From: Ancylobacter oerskovii | Lineage (GTDB): Bacteria > Pseudomonadota > Alphaproteobacteria > Rhizobiales > Xanthobacteraceae | Reading direction: 5' to 3' | NCBI RefSeq assembly: GCF_018390555.1 | Contig: NZ_JAHBGB010000031.1 | Span: 1-64,000 of the forward strand | DNA length: 64,000 nt | Shown: positions 42,808-51,467 of the stretch, piece by piece | Position numbering within the stretch: position 1 is the stretch's first letter | Layout: each line of letters begins with the position of its first letter | The notes under the pieces: model-generated | Seen by the model: only the letters and a program-made list of their open reading frames with translations | The model's database searches: none | Told to the model about the DNA's origin: nothing | Program-made: the position numbers and the translations under genes

Positions 42808-44046
42808 ATGACCAAGCATCGCCTGCCCGCCACGCCCGACACCGTCCATTGGGGCTATTTCAGCAAGACCCTCGCGCCGGTGCTGACGCTCCGGTCGGGG
42901 GAGCGGGCCGTCATCGAGACCATCACCCACCATGCCAATGACGATTACGAACGCATGATCGCCGGCGACCGGGCGGCGGAGGACATCTTCCACTGGACGG
43001 CGCAAGGCAAGACCCTGCGCCGGCGGGGGGCCGGCGCCACCAATGGCCCGCTCACCTATGGTTCCGGCGAGGGCCTCGGCGTGCATCTGCTCACCGGCCC
43101 CATCGCCATAGAGGGGGCGGAACCAGGCGACATCATCGAGGTGCGCATCATCGATGCCTGGCCGCGCCCGAGCGCGAACCCGGCCTATCAGGGCCGCTTC
43201 TTCGGCTCCAATCCTTCCGCCAATTGGGGCTTCCAGTACGGGGACCTGATCGAGGAGCCGAAGCCACGCGAGGTCGTCACCATCTACGAACTCGACATGG
43301 GAGAGGCTTCGGTCAGCGCCCTCTATTCCTATCTCTGGACGCCGCAGACCGACCCGGACGGCATCGTGCACCCGACGATCGACTATCCCGGCGTGCGGGT
43401 CGACCACGGCACCATCGTGAAGAAGGAAGGCATCCTGTCCGGCATCAAGGTGCCGGCGCGCCTGCATTTCGGCACGATGGGCCTCGCGCCCGCGGAGGCC
43501 GATTTCGTCTCCACCATCCCGCCCAACTACACGGGCGGCAACATGGACGACTGGCGCATCGCCAAGGGCGCGCGCATGTATTACCCCGTCGCCGTGCCCG
43601 GCGGCCTGTTTTCCTGCGGCGACGCGCATGCCTCGCAGGGCGACAGCGAGCTTTCCGGCACCGCGATCGAGATCTCGCTCACCGGCGAGTTCGAGTTCAT
43701 CCTGCACAAGAAGGCGGATCTCGAGGGCACCCTTCTCGAGGGGCTGGACCATCCTCTGCTTGAAAACGACGACGTCTGGTCGGTCTACGGTTTCAGCGTG
43801 ACCAATTATCTCGCCGAGCTCGGCCCCGACCACCAGCACGAGATCCTCAAGCGATCCAGCCTCGACAAGGCGATGCGCGACGCCTTCCGCAAGCTGCGCC
43901 GCTTCCTCATGACGGTGCACAAGCTTTCCGAGGACGAAGCCATCTCGCTGATGTCGGTCGCCGCCGATTTCGCCGTCACGCAGGTGGTGGACGCCAATTG
44001 GGGAGTCACCGGCTCGATCCGCAAGAGCATCTTCGCCGGGCGGTGA
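42808..44046 (+). CDS. Acetamidase/formamidase family amidohydrolase
   Basis: A 412-residue FmdA/AmdA-family enzyme. It starts with VHWGYFSKTLAPVL, has the THHANDDYERMIAGD segment, and carries the strongly conserved GDAHASQGDSELSGTAIEIS region that contributes the metal and active-site residues. The family hydrolyses short amides such as formamide or acetamide to acid and ammonia, though many members have other amides as substrates. AAGAGG lies six bases before the ATG. A second copy is fused to an AraC regulator in the next gene. Confidence 0.9.
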   Translation: MTKHRLPATPDTVHWGYFSKTLAPVLTLRSGERAVIETITHHANDDYERMIAGDRAAEDIFHWTAQGKTLRRRGAGATNGPLTYGSGEGLGVHLLTGPIAIEGAEPGDIIEVRIIDAWPRPSANPAYQGRFFGSNPSANWGFQYGDLIEEPKPREVVTIYELDMGEASVSALYSYLWTPQTDPDGIVHPTIDYPGVRVDHGTIVKKEGILSGIKVPARLHFGTMGLAPAEADFVSTIPPNYTGGNMDDWRIAKGARMYYPVAVPGGLFSCGDAHASQGDSELSGTAIEISLTGEFEFILHKKADLEGTLLEGLDHPLLENDDVWSVYGFSVTNYLAELGPDHQHEILKRSSLDKAMRDAFRKLRRFLMTVHKLSEDEAISLMSVAADFAVTQVVDANWGVTGSIRKSIFAGR

Positions 44047-44122
44047 CGCGCAGCGGGCGATCTCGGCCGCATTCGGGGGCATGATACTTGCTTGAACGGG
44101 CCTTCATGCCGAGGTCCGAAAC

Positions 44123-46459
44123 ATGACTGCCCAGCCGTTCACCAGCGAATCCTATGCCGGGGATGCGCGCGAGCGTGCCTGGCAGGACCTGCTCGCCGGC
44201 TTCGGGCTGCAATCGCTCGCCGCCCGTACCGGCTCGCCCGCCCATGCGACGGCATTGTCGCGCCTGTCCTCGCTCGGGGTTCGGCTCGGCACGCTCTCGG
44301 CGGATGCCCAGATCCTGCGACCGCTGCCGTCGCGGAGCGGCCTGCCGCTCCTGCTGCTGCCGGTGGAGAACAGCGCCGTTCTCTCGACTGGCGGCGAAAC
44401 GCAGATCGTCGCGGCCGGTCAACTCATCCTCGCCCCGCGCGGGGCGGACTGGCAGGTGCAGTTCCAGCGCGGCTTGCGCGCCGTGCTGCTCTCGGTACCG
44501 TCGGATGCGTTCCGCGGACGCAAGGCGGCACCGCCCGCCGGCTCCCAGCCGCGCGTCTTCGCCGCCGACGGACTGCCGGACATTCTCGCCCGTACCATCC
44601 AGGCCGCCGCCACGACGCTCGGCCGGCTCGCCGAACCCGAATGGGAAGCGGTGGCGCAGAGTGCCGCCGAGCTGCTTCTCGTCCTGTCGGCGGAGCTGGC
44701 GGCGACGAGGGTCGATCCGTCGTCGAGCCGCGCGGCCCTGCTCCAGCGCATCTACGCGACCATCGAGCGGAGCATCGGCCGCGAGGACGTCTCGATCGCC
44801 GAGGTCGCGCAGACCGAGGGCATATCCGAGCGCTATCTCCAGAAGCTGTTCGAAGGCACGGGGGAAAGCTTCAGCCACTATGTGCGCGAGCGGCGCCTGC
44901 AGCGCGCCTGGCACGATCTCGCCAATCCCGCCGAAGCGGCGGTGCCGATCTCCGAGATCGCCTATCGCTACGGCTTCGCGGATTCCGCCCATTTCAGCCG
45001 CCTGTTCCGCGAGCGCTTCGGTCTGCCTCCGCGCGAGCTACGCCGCCGCGAGGCCGATCGGCAGGATCAGGGCGTGCTCGCGAGCGGCCAGCGCGGCTGG
45101 CCGCAGGAGGCGCTGGGACAATTGCGCGCGCGCCAGACGAAATCCGAGCCCGACACGCGCCGGGGCGTCGTGCTCGACAGCGGCGAGCCCGCCGGCACGC
45201 CGGACACACCGGCACGGCATTATCTGCCGGTACATGCCCAGCATGTGCACTGGGGTTATTTCAGCCGTTCGCTCAAGCCGCTGATCGAGATCGGCTCCGG
45301 CGACATCGTCACCGTCGAGACGCTGACACAGCATGCCTCCGACGACCCCGAGCGCATGATCGCGGGAGATCCGGGAGCGGAGAGCGTGTTCCACTGGACG
45401 CGCACCGCCAAGGCCGTGGACCGGCGGGGCGCCGGGCCGCTCGACGCCTCGGTCTTCGGGCGCGGGGCCGGAGAAGGCTTCGGCGTGCACATCTGCACCG
45501 GCCCCATCGCCGTGCGCGGCGCCCAGCCCGGCGACGTGCTGGAAGTGCATATCCTCGACATCGAGCCGCGCCCCTCACGCCACCCGGATCATGCCGGGCG
45601 CGTCTTCGGCAGCAGCGTCGCGGCCTGGTGGGGCTTCCACTATTCGGAATTCCTCAGCGAGCCGCATCCGCGCGAGACGGTGACGATCTACGAGATCGTC
45701 ACCGATACCGACGAACCTCATGCGCGGGCCGTGCATGCCTATCGGTGGGAACCGCAACTAGATCCCTTCGGGGTCCGGCATGCGCTCTACGATTACCCCG
45801 GCGTGCCGGTCCGCCCGGAGACGTTGACGCTGCAAACGCGCGTGCTCGACGGGATACGCATCCCGCTGCGGCCGCATTTCGGCGTCATCGCCGTGGCTCC
45901 GCGCGAGGCCGATCTCGTCGATTCCGTGCCCCCGGCCTATTTCGGCGGCAATCTCGACAATTGGCGGCTCGGCAAGGGCGCGACGGTCTATCTGCCGGTA
46001 TCCGTTCCCGGCGCGCTGCTGTCGGTCGGCGACCCGCATGCGGCGCAGGGCGATGGCGAATTGTCGGGCACCGCCATCGAATGCTCGATGACGGGCACCT
46101 TCCGCGTGGTGCTGCACAAGAAGGCCGAGGTCGCCGGCACGCTGCTCGCCGACCTGACCTATCCGCTGATCGAGACGCCGGACGACTGGGTGCTGACCGG
46201 CTTCAGCCACCCCAACTACCTCGCCGAATTCGGTGCCGATGGCCAGAGCGAGGTCTATGCCAAGTCCTCGCTCGACCTTGCCATGCGCGACGCCTTCCGC
46301 AAGGTGCGGCGCTTCCTGATGACCACGAAGGGATTGAGCGAGGACGAAGCGATCGCCCTGATGTCGGCCGCCGTCGATTTCGGCATCACCCAGGTGGTGG
46401 ACGGCAATTGGGGCGTCCATGCCATCCTGAGCAAGCGGTTGTTCCCGGACGGGAAATGA
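44123..46459 (+). CDS. AraC-family regulator fused to acetamidase/formamidase
   Basis: A 778-residue two-part protein. Residues 1-200 resemble an AraC-binding-like sensor. Residues 205-310 are a full AraC/XylS DNA-binding domain (VSIAEVAQTEGISERYLQKL; ISEIAYRYGFADSAHFSRLF; FGLPPREL). After a flexible linker (310-365) comes a complete FmdA/AmdA enzyme from VHWGYFSRSLKPL (375 onward), with GDPHAAQGDGELSGTAIECS retained as in the free-standing paralogue encoded just upstream. No start codon with a ribosome site is visible in the linker. The likely reading is a regulator that carries a substrate-processing or sensing amidase domain. Whether the amidase is active is unknown. Confidence 0.9.
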   Translation: MTAQPFTSESYAGDARERAWQDLLAGFGLQSLAARTGSPAHATALSRLSSLGVRLGTLSADAQILRPLPSRSGLPLLLLPVENSAVLSTGGETQIVAAGQLILAPRGADWQVQFQRGLRAVLLSVPSDAFRGRKAAPPAGSQPRVFAADGLPDILARTIQAAATTLGRLAEPEWEAVAQSAAELLLVLSAELAATRVDPSSSRAALLQRIYATIERSIGREDVSIAEVAQTEGISERYLQKLFEGTGESFSHYVRERRLQRAWHDLANPAEAAVPISEIAYRYGFADSAHFSRLFRERFGLPPRELRRREADRQDQGVLASGQRGWPQEALGQLRARQTKSEPDTRRGVVLDSGEPAGTPDTPARHYLPVHAQHVHWGYFSRSLKPLIEIGSGDIVTVETLTQHASDDPERMIAGDPGAESVFHWTRTAKAVDRRGAGPLDASVFGRGAGEGFGVHICTGPIAVRGAQPGDVLEVHILDIEPRPSRHPDHAGRVFGSSVAAWWGFHYSEFLSEPHPRETVTIYEIVTDTDEPHARAVHAYRWEPQLDPFGVRHALYDYPGVPVRPETLTLQTRVLDGIRIPLRPHFGVIAVAPREADLVDSVPPAYFGGNLDNWRLGKGATVYLPVSVPGALLSVGDPHAAQGDGELSGTAIECSMTGTFRVVLHKKAEVAGTLLADLTYPLIETPDDWVLTGFSHPNYLAEFGADGQSEVYAKSSLDLAMRDAFRKVRRFLMTTKGLSEDEAIALMSAAVDFGITQVVDGNWGVHAILSKRLFPDGK

Positions 46460-46591
46460 GCTGCCGGCAGCGGCATCTCGGAGCCGGCGACAAGGCCCTT
46501 GTCTATCGCCGCGTCGCGCCGATTGCGGTGGATCTCCGCATGGACGACACTCGTCCATGCGCCCGCGAGGCTCCGCATCGGAGACGGCACG

Positions 46592-46852
46592 ATGAAGGTT
46601 CTGATTGGGGATTCGCATTGCTACCCGGGATGCCCGGTAACGATGCGCGACGAGGGCAAAGGAACGCTTCTCGAGTTCAACGATGGCACGGTTGCCCTGG
46701 GCGACTTCCACGCGGACGGCGAGGAGGGCGTATTGGCGGTGCCCGCCTACGAGACCGCCCGCGGCCGGAAGATCGATGCCAAGACATGGCGGCTGGGTCG
46801 CGTAGGCGACGACGGATCCTGGCGGATCAAGGCGCGGATTTTCCCCGGGTGA
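46592..46852 (+). CDS. Small hypothetical protein
   Basis: An 86-residue protein starting MKVLIGDSHCYPGCPVTMRD, with a LEFNDGTVALGDFHADGE core and a basic, tryptophan-containing C-terminus (WRIKARIFPG). GGAG eight bases before the ATG at 46592 favours this start over an upstream in-frame one. It follows the AraC-amidase gene by 132 bases and overlaps the end of the convergent EamA gene by 26 bases. No family recognised. Confidence 0.6.
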   Translation: MKVLIGDSHCYPGCPVTMRDEGKGTLLEFNDGTVALGDFHADGEEGVLAVPAYETARGRKIDAKTWRLGRVGDDGSWRIKARIFPG

Positions 46853-47768
46853 CGGCCTCGCTCGCGGCGCGGGGCAGCGGGCGCCCGGCAGGTGCGCCCC
46901 CGCGTCCCGATGCCTGCGACCAGATGCCGGCAACGACGATCAGCAGCACGCCGAACAGGGTCGAGGCCCCCGGCCGCTCGCCCAGCACGAACTCGCCAAG
47001 TCCCAGGGTCCAGACGAGATAGGTGTATGAAAGCGGCGCCAGCCTCGCCACGGCGACGGCTTCGCCCTGATAGGCGCAGGCCACGAGCGCATGCGCGCCG
47101 GCCCAGCACAGGCCGAGCCCCGCCAGCCAGAGCAGTTCGCCCGCCGTCGGCGTTGCGAACACCGGCACCACGCCGGCGCTCGAGACGACAAGCCCCAGCC
47201 CCGCCGACCATGCGAGCGTCGTCAGCACGGTATCGCGCCGCAGCGCCGGCCGGGAACTGACGATGGCGGCCGCCCAACAGAGCGCCGAGCCCAAGGGCAG
47301 CAGTGCGAAGAGCGAGAGCCCTTCGTCGCCCGGCTTCACCACGACGAGGACGCCGGCCAGGCCGAGCAGCACGGCGCACCACTGCGCGGGGCGGACGGCT
47401 TCGCGCAGCACAAGGGCGGCCAGCAGCGTCACCAGGAGCGGCGAGACGAAATACAGCGCCGTCGCATCCGCCAGCGGCAGGCGGTGCAGCGCCGCGATCT
47501 GGAACAGCGTGGCCCCTGCCATTCCCAGCCCGCGCAGAAGCTGGGACCGGCGGGCCTGCGCTTTCCCTGGTCGCAGGCCGAACAGGACGCAAATGGAGGC
47601 CAGGATCACGGAGGCCACCGCGTATCGCGCCCACGCGATCTGGATGGCGGGGATCCTGCCGCCGAGTTGCTTGGCGGCGACGTCCGACAGGGCGAAGAGA
47701 AGCATCGCGACAAGCAGCAGCGCCGTGCGACCCTCCGCACCGGCAAATCGGCCGGACAGGCGGGGCAT
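46827..47768 (-). CDS. EamA/DMT-family transporter
   Basis: A 313-residue protein with two EamA domains and about ten membrane segments (LLVAMLLFALSDVAAKQLGG at the start, TLFGVLLIVVAGIWSQA at the end). It probably exports a small metabolite. Three bases separate it from the VOC gene, making it the last gene of the leftward operon that begins at 51968. Confidence 0.88.
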   Translation of the reverse strand: MPRLSGRFAGAEGRTALLLVAMLLFALSDVAAKQLGGRIPAIQIAWARYAVASVILASICVLFGLRPGKAQARRSQLLRGLGMAGATLFQIAALHRLPLADATALYFVSPLLVTLLAALVLREAVRPAQWCAVLLGLAGVLVVVKPGDEGLSLFALLPLGSALCWAAAIVSSRPALRRDTVLTTLAWSAGLGLVVSSAGVVPVFATPTAGELLWLAGLGLCWAGAHALVACAYQGEAVAVARLAPLSYTYLVWTLGLGEFVLGERPGASTLFGVLLIVVAGIWSQASGRGGAPAGRPLPRAASEAVTRGKSAP

Positions 47769-47771
47769 GGG

Positions 47772-48209
47772 TCAGGCCGTCCGAATCTCGAGGACGGTTC
47801 CCGCCTCGCTCCGCGTGTCGAAGTAGCAGAAGCCGCCGCCGTCCACCCGCTTGCCGCGCGCGATGATGCCGAGACCGACGGCCCGCCCGGCCGCCACGCC
47901 GGCATCGATGTCCGGCACTTCGAAGCCGAGATGGTAGACGCCCTCGCCCTGTTCATCGAGAAAGCGCCGCTGCGGGCTGTCCAGCTCTCCGGGCGCGCAG
48001 AGCTGGAGCTGCATGTTGTCGAGATCGGCGCAGCGATACCTCATCGCGGCCGAGGCGGCCGGGTTCGGCACGTCGAGCTCCGCATAGGCGCCCTTCTTCG
48101 GGTAATCGTAGAACGGGCCGAAGCCGAGGCTCGCATAATAGGCTTCGGCGCGCTCGAGGTCGTGCACCACGATGCAGATGTGGTGGATCTTGCGGAAGAG
48201 GGCGGACAT
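47772..48209 (-). CDS. VOC-family (glyoxalase-fold) protein
   Basis: A 145-residue protein. It opens with KIHHICIVVHDLERAEAYYA, giving the first metal histidine, and has YHLGFEVPDIDAGVAA with a second histidine, matching glyoxalase/methylmalonyl-CoA epimerase-like VOC proteins of one and a half modules. The reaction is unknown: isomerisation, ring-opening or epimerisation are all possible in this fold. It lies in the ABC/GntR operon between GntR and EamA. Confidence 0.87.
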   Translation of the reverse strand: MSALFRKIHHICIVVHDLERAEAYYASLGFGPFYDYPKKGAYAELDVPNPAASAAMRYRCADLDNMQLQLCAPGELDSPQRRFLDEQGEGVYHLGFEVPDIDAGVAAGRAVGLGIIARGKRVDGGGFCYFDTRSEAGTVLEIRTA

Positions 48210-48245
48210 GGCGACCTGCAGTCTTGGAAAGGATGGACGCGACGC

Positions 48246-48884
48246 TCAGAGGTGGAGCGCCGGCTCGACGATGGCGCGTGTCATCTCGACATGCTGCCGC
48301 GCAACCCGCTCCGCGGTGTCCTCGTCGCCGGCCGCGAGCGCGGCGAGAATGGCACCATGCTGCTCGTTCGACTGGCGGATCTCCTGTTCGGCGAACAGCA
48401 CCGGCACGCGCAGCATCCAGTACTGGAACTGCGTCCGCTCGTGGAACTGGGCCAGCAGGGGATTGGCCGCGGCATCGACGATGCCCTGATGGAACAGGCC
48501 GTTCAGGCGATTGAGCTCGTGGCGCGTCAGGCGCTCGGCGGGCTGCATCTGCTCGATCAGCGCGGAAAGGCCGGCAAGCTCGGCTGGCGTGATGCGCCGT
48601 GCCGCCAGCCGCGCCGTCGCCCCTTCCACCGCGGCGCGGCTCTCGAAGATGGCGCCGACCTGCGAGCGCACGACCTGCTTGACGACCCAGCCCCGCTCCC
48701 GCGAGAGATAGCCCTCTCCCTGCATCAGCAGCAGCGCCTCGCGCACCGGCGTGCGCCCCGCCCCCAGCCGCTCGCAGAGTTCATCCTCCACGATCCGCTG
48801 TCCCGGCAGCAGCTCGCCCCCGAGGATCATGCTGCGGAGCCGGCTGCGCACGTCGGTCGACATGGCGTTCTCGGCCGGCTTCAT
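48246..48884 (-). CDS. GntR-family regulator with FCD domain
   Basis: A 212-residue FadR-subfamily regulator: a winged helix-turn-helix with LCERLGAGRTPVREALLLMQ and a helical ligand domain with GLFHQGIVDAA and EQHGAILAALAAGDED. Its ATG overlaps the ATPase stop (ATGA), so it is translated with the transporter it probably controls. An internal ATG at 48863 is an alternative start. It differs clearly from the GntR protein at 28788. Confidence 0.9.
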   Translation of the reverse strand: MKPAENAMSTDVRSRLRSMILGGELLPGQRIVEDELCERLGAGRTPVREALLLMQGEGYLSRERGWVVKQVVRSQVGAIFESRAAVEGATARLAARRITPAELAGLSALIEQMQPAERLTRHELNRLNGLFHQGIVDAAANPLLAQFHERTQFQYWMLRVPVLFAEQEIRQSNEQHGAILAALAAGDEDTAERVARQHVEMTRAIVEPALHL

Positions 48885-49705
48885 CGGCGGGCATCCTCTG
48901 ATACGGGCGTTGGCTCGCGGCCGCCATGCGCTTCGCTGAGAAGCCGGGCGAGAAACTGGCGGGCGCGGTCGCTGCGCGGGTTGGAGAAGAAGGCGCGCGG
49001 GGGCGCGTCCTCGACGATCGCGCCGTTCTCCATGAAGACCACCCGATCGGCGACATCCCGGGCGATCGCCATGTCGTGGGTCGCGATCATCATCGTCTGT
49101 CCTTCCTCGGCAAGCGCCCTGATCGTCGCGACGACCTCCTGGACGAGCTCGGGATCCAGCGCGGAGGTCGGCTCGTCGAGCAGGAGCACGCGCGGTTCCA
49201 TCGCCAGCGCGCGGGCGATGGCGACACGCTGCTGCTGCCCACCGGACAGTTCCGCCGGATAGGCATCCTTGCGCGGCGTGAGGCCGACCTTGGCCAGCAG
49301 CGCCTCGGCCCGGCTCCGGGCTTGCGCCCTGGGCAGGCCGAGCACGATCCGCGGTCCGCTCATCACGTTCTCCAGCGCCGTCATGTGGCGAAACAGGTTG
49401 AAGTGCTGGAACACCATGCCGATCTGCCGGCGCTGGAGAGCGACCTGCGCGTCCGTCAGCTCGATCAGGGCGTCCGCCGTCTCGCGATAGCCGATCAGCT
49501 CGCCATAGGCATAGATCCGGCCGGCGGAGATGGTCTCCAGGCAGTTGACGCAGCGCAGCAGGGTCGATTTGCCGGCTCCCGACTGCCCCAGCAAGGCGAC
49601 GACCTGTCCGCGGGGCACGTCGAGCGAAACGTTCTGGAACGCCGCGACGGCGCCCCAGTGCTTGCTGATACCGACCAGCGAGACGGCGGGAAGATCCTCG
49701 GTCAT
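48881..49705 (-). CDS. Amino-acid ABC transporter ATP-binding protein
   Basis: A 274-residue ATPase with Walker A LLGQSGAGKST, VFQHFNLFRHMT, LSGGQQQRVAIARAL, LLLDEPTSALDPE and MIATHDMAIARD. It energises the importer encoded by the next two genes upstream. ATG and stop overlap both neighbours by four bases. Confidence 0.93.
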   Translation of the reverse strand: MTEDLPAVSLVGISKHWGAVAAFQNVSLDVPRGQVVALLGQSGAGKSTLLRCVNCLETISAGRIYAYGELIGYRETADALIELTDAQVALQRRQIGMVFQHFNLFRHMTALENVMSGPRIVLGLPRAQARSRAEALLAKVGLTPRKDAYPAELSGGQQQRVAIARALAMEPRVLLLDEPTSALDPELVQEVVATIRALAEEGQTMMIATHDMAIARDVADRVVFMENGAIVEDAPPRAFFSNPRSDRARQFLARLLSEAHGGREPTPVSEDARR

Positions 49706-50564
49706 CGCGGCGGAAACCTTTTCTCGAGCCCGGTCTGGACCGCCGTCGCCAGCGCCGTCAGCGCCAGATACCAGATGGCCGCCACCGCGAGCAGCTCCAC
49801 CACGAGGAAATTGGAGGAGTAGATATCCGTCACCACCCGCAGCATCTCCGGGTAGCCGATGGTGGAGGCCAGCGAGGTGGATTTCAGCAGCATGATGTAC
49901 TGGTTGCCGCAGGCCGGCACGATGATCCGCCCCGCCTGCGGCGCGACGATGTGCGAGAAGACCTGCCGGTGCGTCATGCCGAGCGCGGTCGCCGCGGCCC
50001 TCTGCCCCTTGTCGATCGCCATGATGCCCGACCGCATGATCTCGCTCATATAGGCCCCTCGGCCAGCGAGAGGCCGGCGAGCGCCGCCAGGAAGGGCGTC
50101 ACCACCACGGTGGTCGGCGTCTCGAAGAGCGGTCCCGGCAGGAAGGGCAGCGAGAGCGTGATGGTCGGGAACATGGTAGGCACGGCGTTGAACCAGAAGA
50201 CCAGCTGGATCAGCATCGGGGTGCCGCGGAACAGGTACACATAGGTCGCCGAGAGGGCGACCAGGATCGGATTGCCGGAAAGCCGCATCAGGGCGGAGAA
50301 GAGCCCGATGACGCTGGAGATGGCCAGCGCCAGCGTGCCCAGCACGAGCGCATTGACGGCCCCCGCGACGATGGCCGGATGGAAGAGATAGATGCCGATG
50401 ATCTCGAGATCGAGGATCCGGGAACGGATGCCGCCCCAGATCACCGTCGCGACGAAGGCCACCGCGAGCCCGCCGAGGATCCAGCTGCCCCATTGGCGCC
50501 GCCGTATGATGGGCAGGGTGGTTGCGGCGCCGAGGTCTCGGCTTGCCGGCACGACAGTGGCCAT
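49702..50564 (-). pseudogene. Amino-acid ABC transporter permease, frameshifted
   Basis: The gene reads as a HisM-type permease from the ATG at 50564 through FLAALAGLSLAEG, then shifts frame at a run of four C (50055-50058; four G on the coding strand) and stops as GPI. In the next frame the protein continues exactly where the family requires, with AYMSEIMRSGIMAIDKGQ through NQYIMLLKSTSLASTIGYPE to the stop at 49702. One extra G would restore a 287-residue permease. This is either a sequencing error, a recent inactivating mutation, or a homopolymer that varies. Everything else in the operon looks intact. Confidence 0.85.
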
Positions 50565-50577
50565 GGGCGCTCCGCTA

Positions 50578-51432
50578 TCACTTGCTCGCCGGAAGATTGA
50601 TGGTGATCTTGTCGAGCAGACCGCCCTCCAGGCCCCATTTCGTCATTATCGCCTTGTAGGTGCCGTCGGTCACCATCTGCTCGAGGGTGGCCCTCACCGC
50701 GTCCCTCAGCTCGGCGTTCTTCTTGCTGAAGCCCCAGGAGGTGATGTAGGGCGTCAGAATGTAGTTGCCGCCGACGATGCCGTAGCGGCCGGGGAACTGG
50801 CTGCCGAGATAGGCCAGCGCCGGCAGGTCCCCGAGATAGGCGTCCACCCGCCGCAGGTCGAGCTGCATGCGTGCGTCCGGCGCGGAGGGTAGCTGCTCGG
50901 CCCGGATCGGCGGCTTGCCGGCGGCGACGCAGGCCGAGGACGCCGCCTCGACCTTCTCCATGATCACCCGCGAGCCGAGCAGCGTCGCGACCGACTTGCC
51001 GCAGAAATCGGCGATCGTTCGGTACTGCGTGGCCGTCGCCGCGAGGGCGAGCATGGCGCCGCCGGAGCGCATGTAATTGACGAAATCGAGCGTCTTCTCC
51101 CGCTCCTCGGTGTCGGAGATGCCGCCGGACGCGATGTCGAAGCGCCCGGCCTCGATGCCCGGAATGAGGGCCGCATATTCCGACTGGACATATTCGAGCC
51201 GGAGCTCCAGCCGCTTGGCGATCTCGCGCAGGAGATCGGCCGACGCTCCCGTCACCGCCTGCGAGCCGGATTCCCGGAACTCGACCGGAGGGAAGGTCTG
51301 CTGGGACCCCACCGTCAGGACGCCCTTTGCCTTGATGCCGGCCGGGACCGGCGTCTCCGCGGCCTTCGCCCCGACACCCAGGGCGAAGACCACGGAGAGA
51401 ACACATGCCGAGATGCCTGCAACCGCCTTCAT
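50578..51432 (-). CDS. Amino-acid-type ABC transporter substrate-binding protein
   Basis: A 284-residue binding protein with a clear signal peptide (GISACVLSVVFALGVGAKA) and SBP_bac_3 features (IKAKGVLTVGSQQTFPPVEF, LIPGIEAGRFDIASGGISDT, SWGFSKKNAELRDAVRATLE). GGAGG lies just before the ATG. It supplies the ligand to the frameshifted permease and ATPase. Ligand unknown; an amino acid or gamma-glutamyl compound is suggested only by the neighbouring cyclotransferase-like gene. Confidence 0.92.
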   Translation of the reverse strand: MKAVAGISACVLSVVFALGVGAKAAETPVPAGIKAKGVLTVGSQQTFPPVEFRESGSQAVTGASADLLREIAKRLELRLEYVQSEYAALIPGIEAGRFDIASGGISDTEEREKTLDFVNYMRSGGAMLALAATATQYRTIADFCGKSVATLLGSRVIMEKVEAASSACVAAGKPPIRAEQLPSAPDARMQLDLRRVDAYLGDLPALAYLGSQFPGRYGIVGGNYILTPYITSWGFSKKNAELRDAVRATLEQMVTDGTYKAIMTKWGLEGGLLDKITINLPASK

Positions 51433-51467
51433 TATTCCCTCCGTCCTGATTGATCAGGCGTGCCGTG

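Noticed and set aside
41149-44082. A minus-strand open frame of about 980 codons
   Set aside because: Antisense shadow of the fused ABC transporter and the amidase, with no motif of its own.
44047-44122. Possibility that the AraC-amidase fusion arises from read-through of the upstream amidase
   Set aside because: The upstream amidase ends at a clear stop. The fusion begins at its own ATG with GAGG upstream and has a full AraC N-terminal half, so it is a separate gene.
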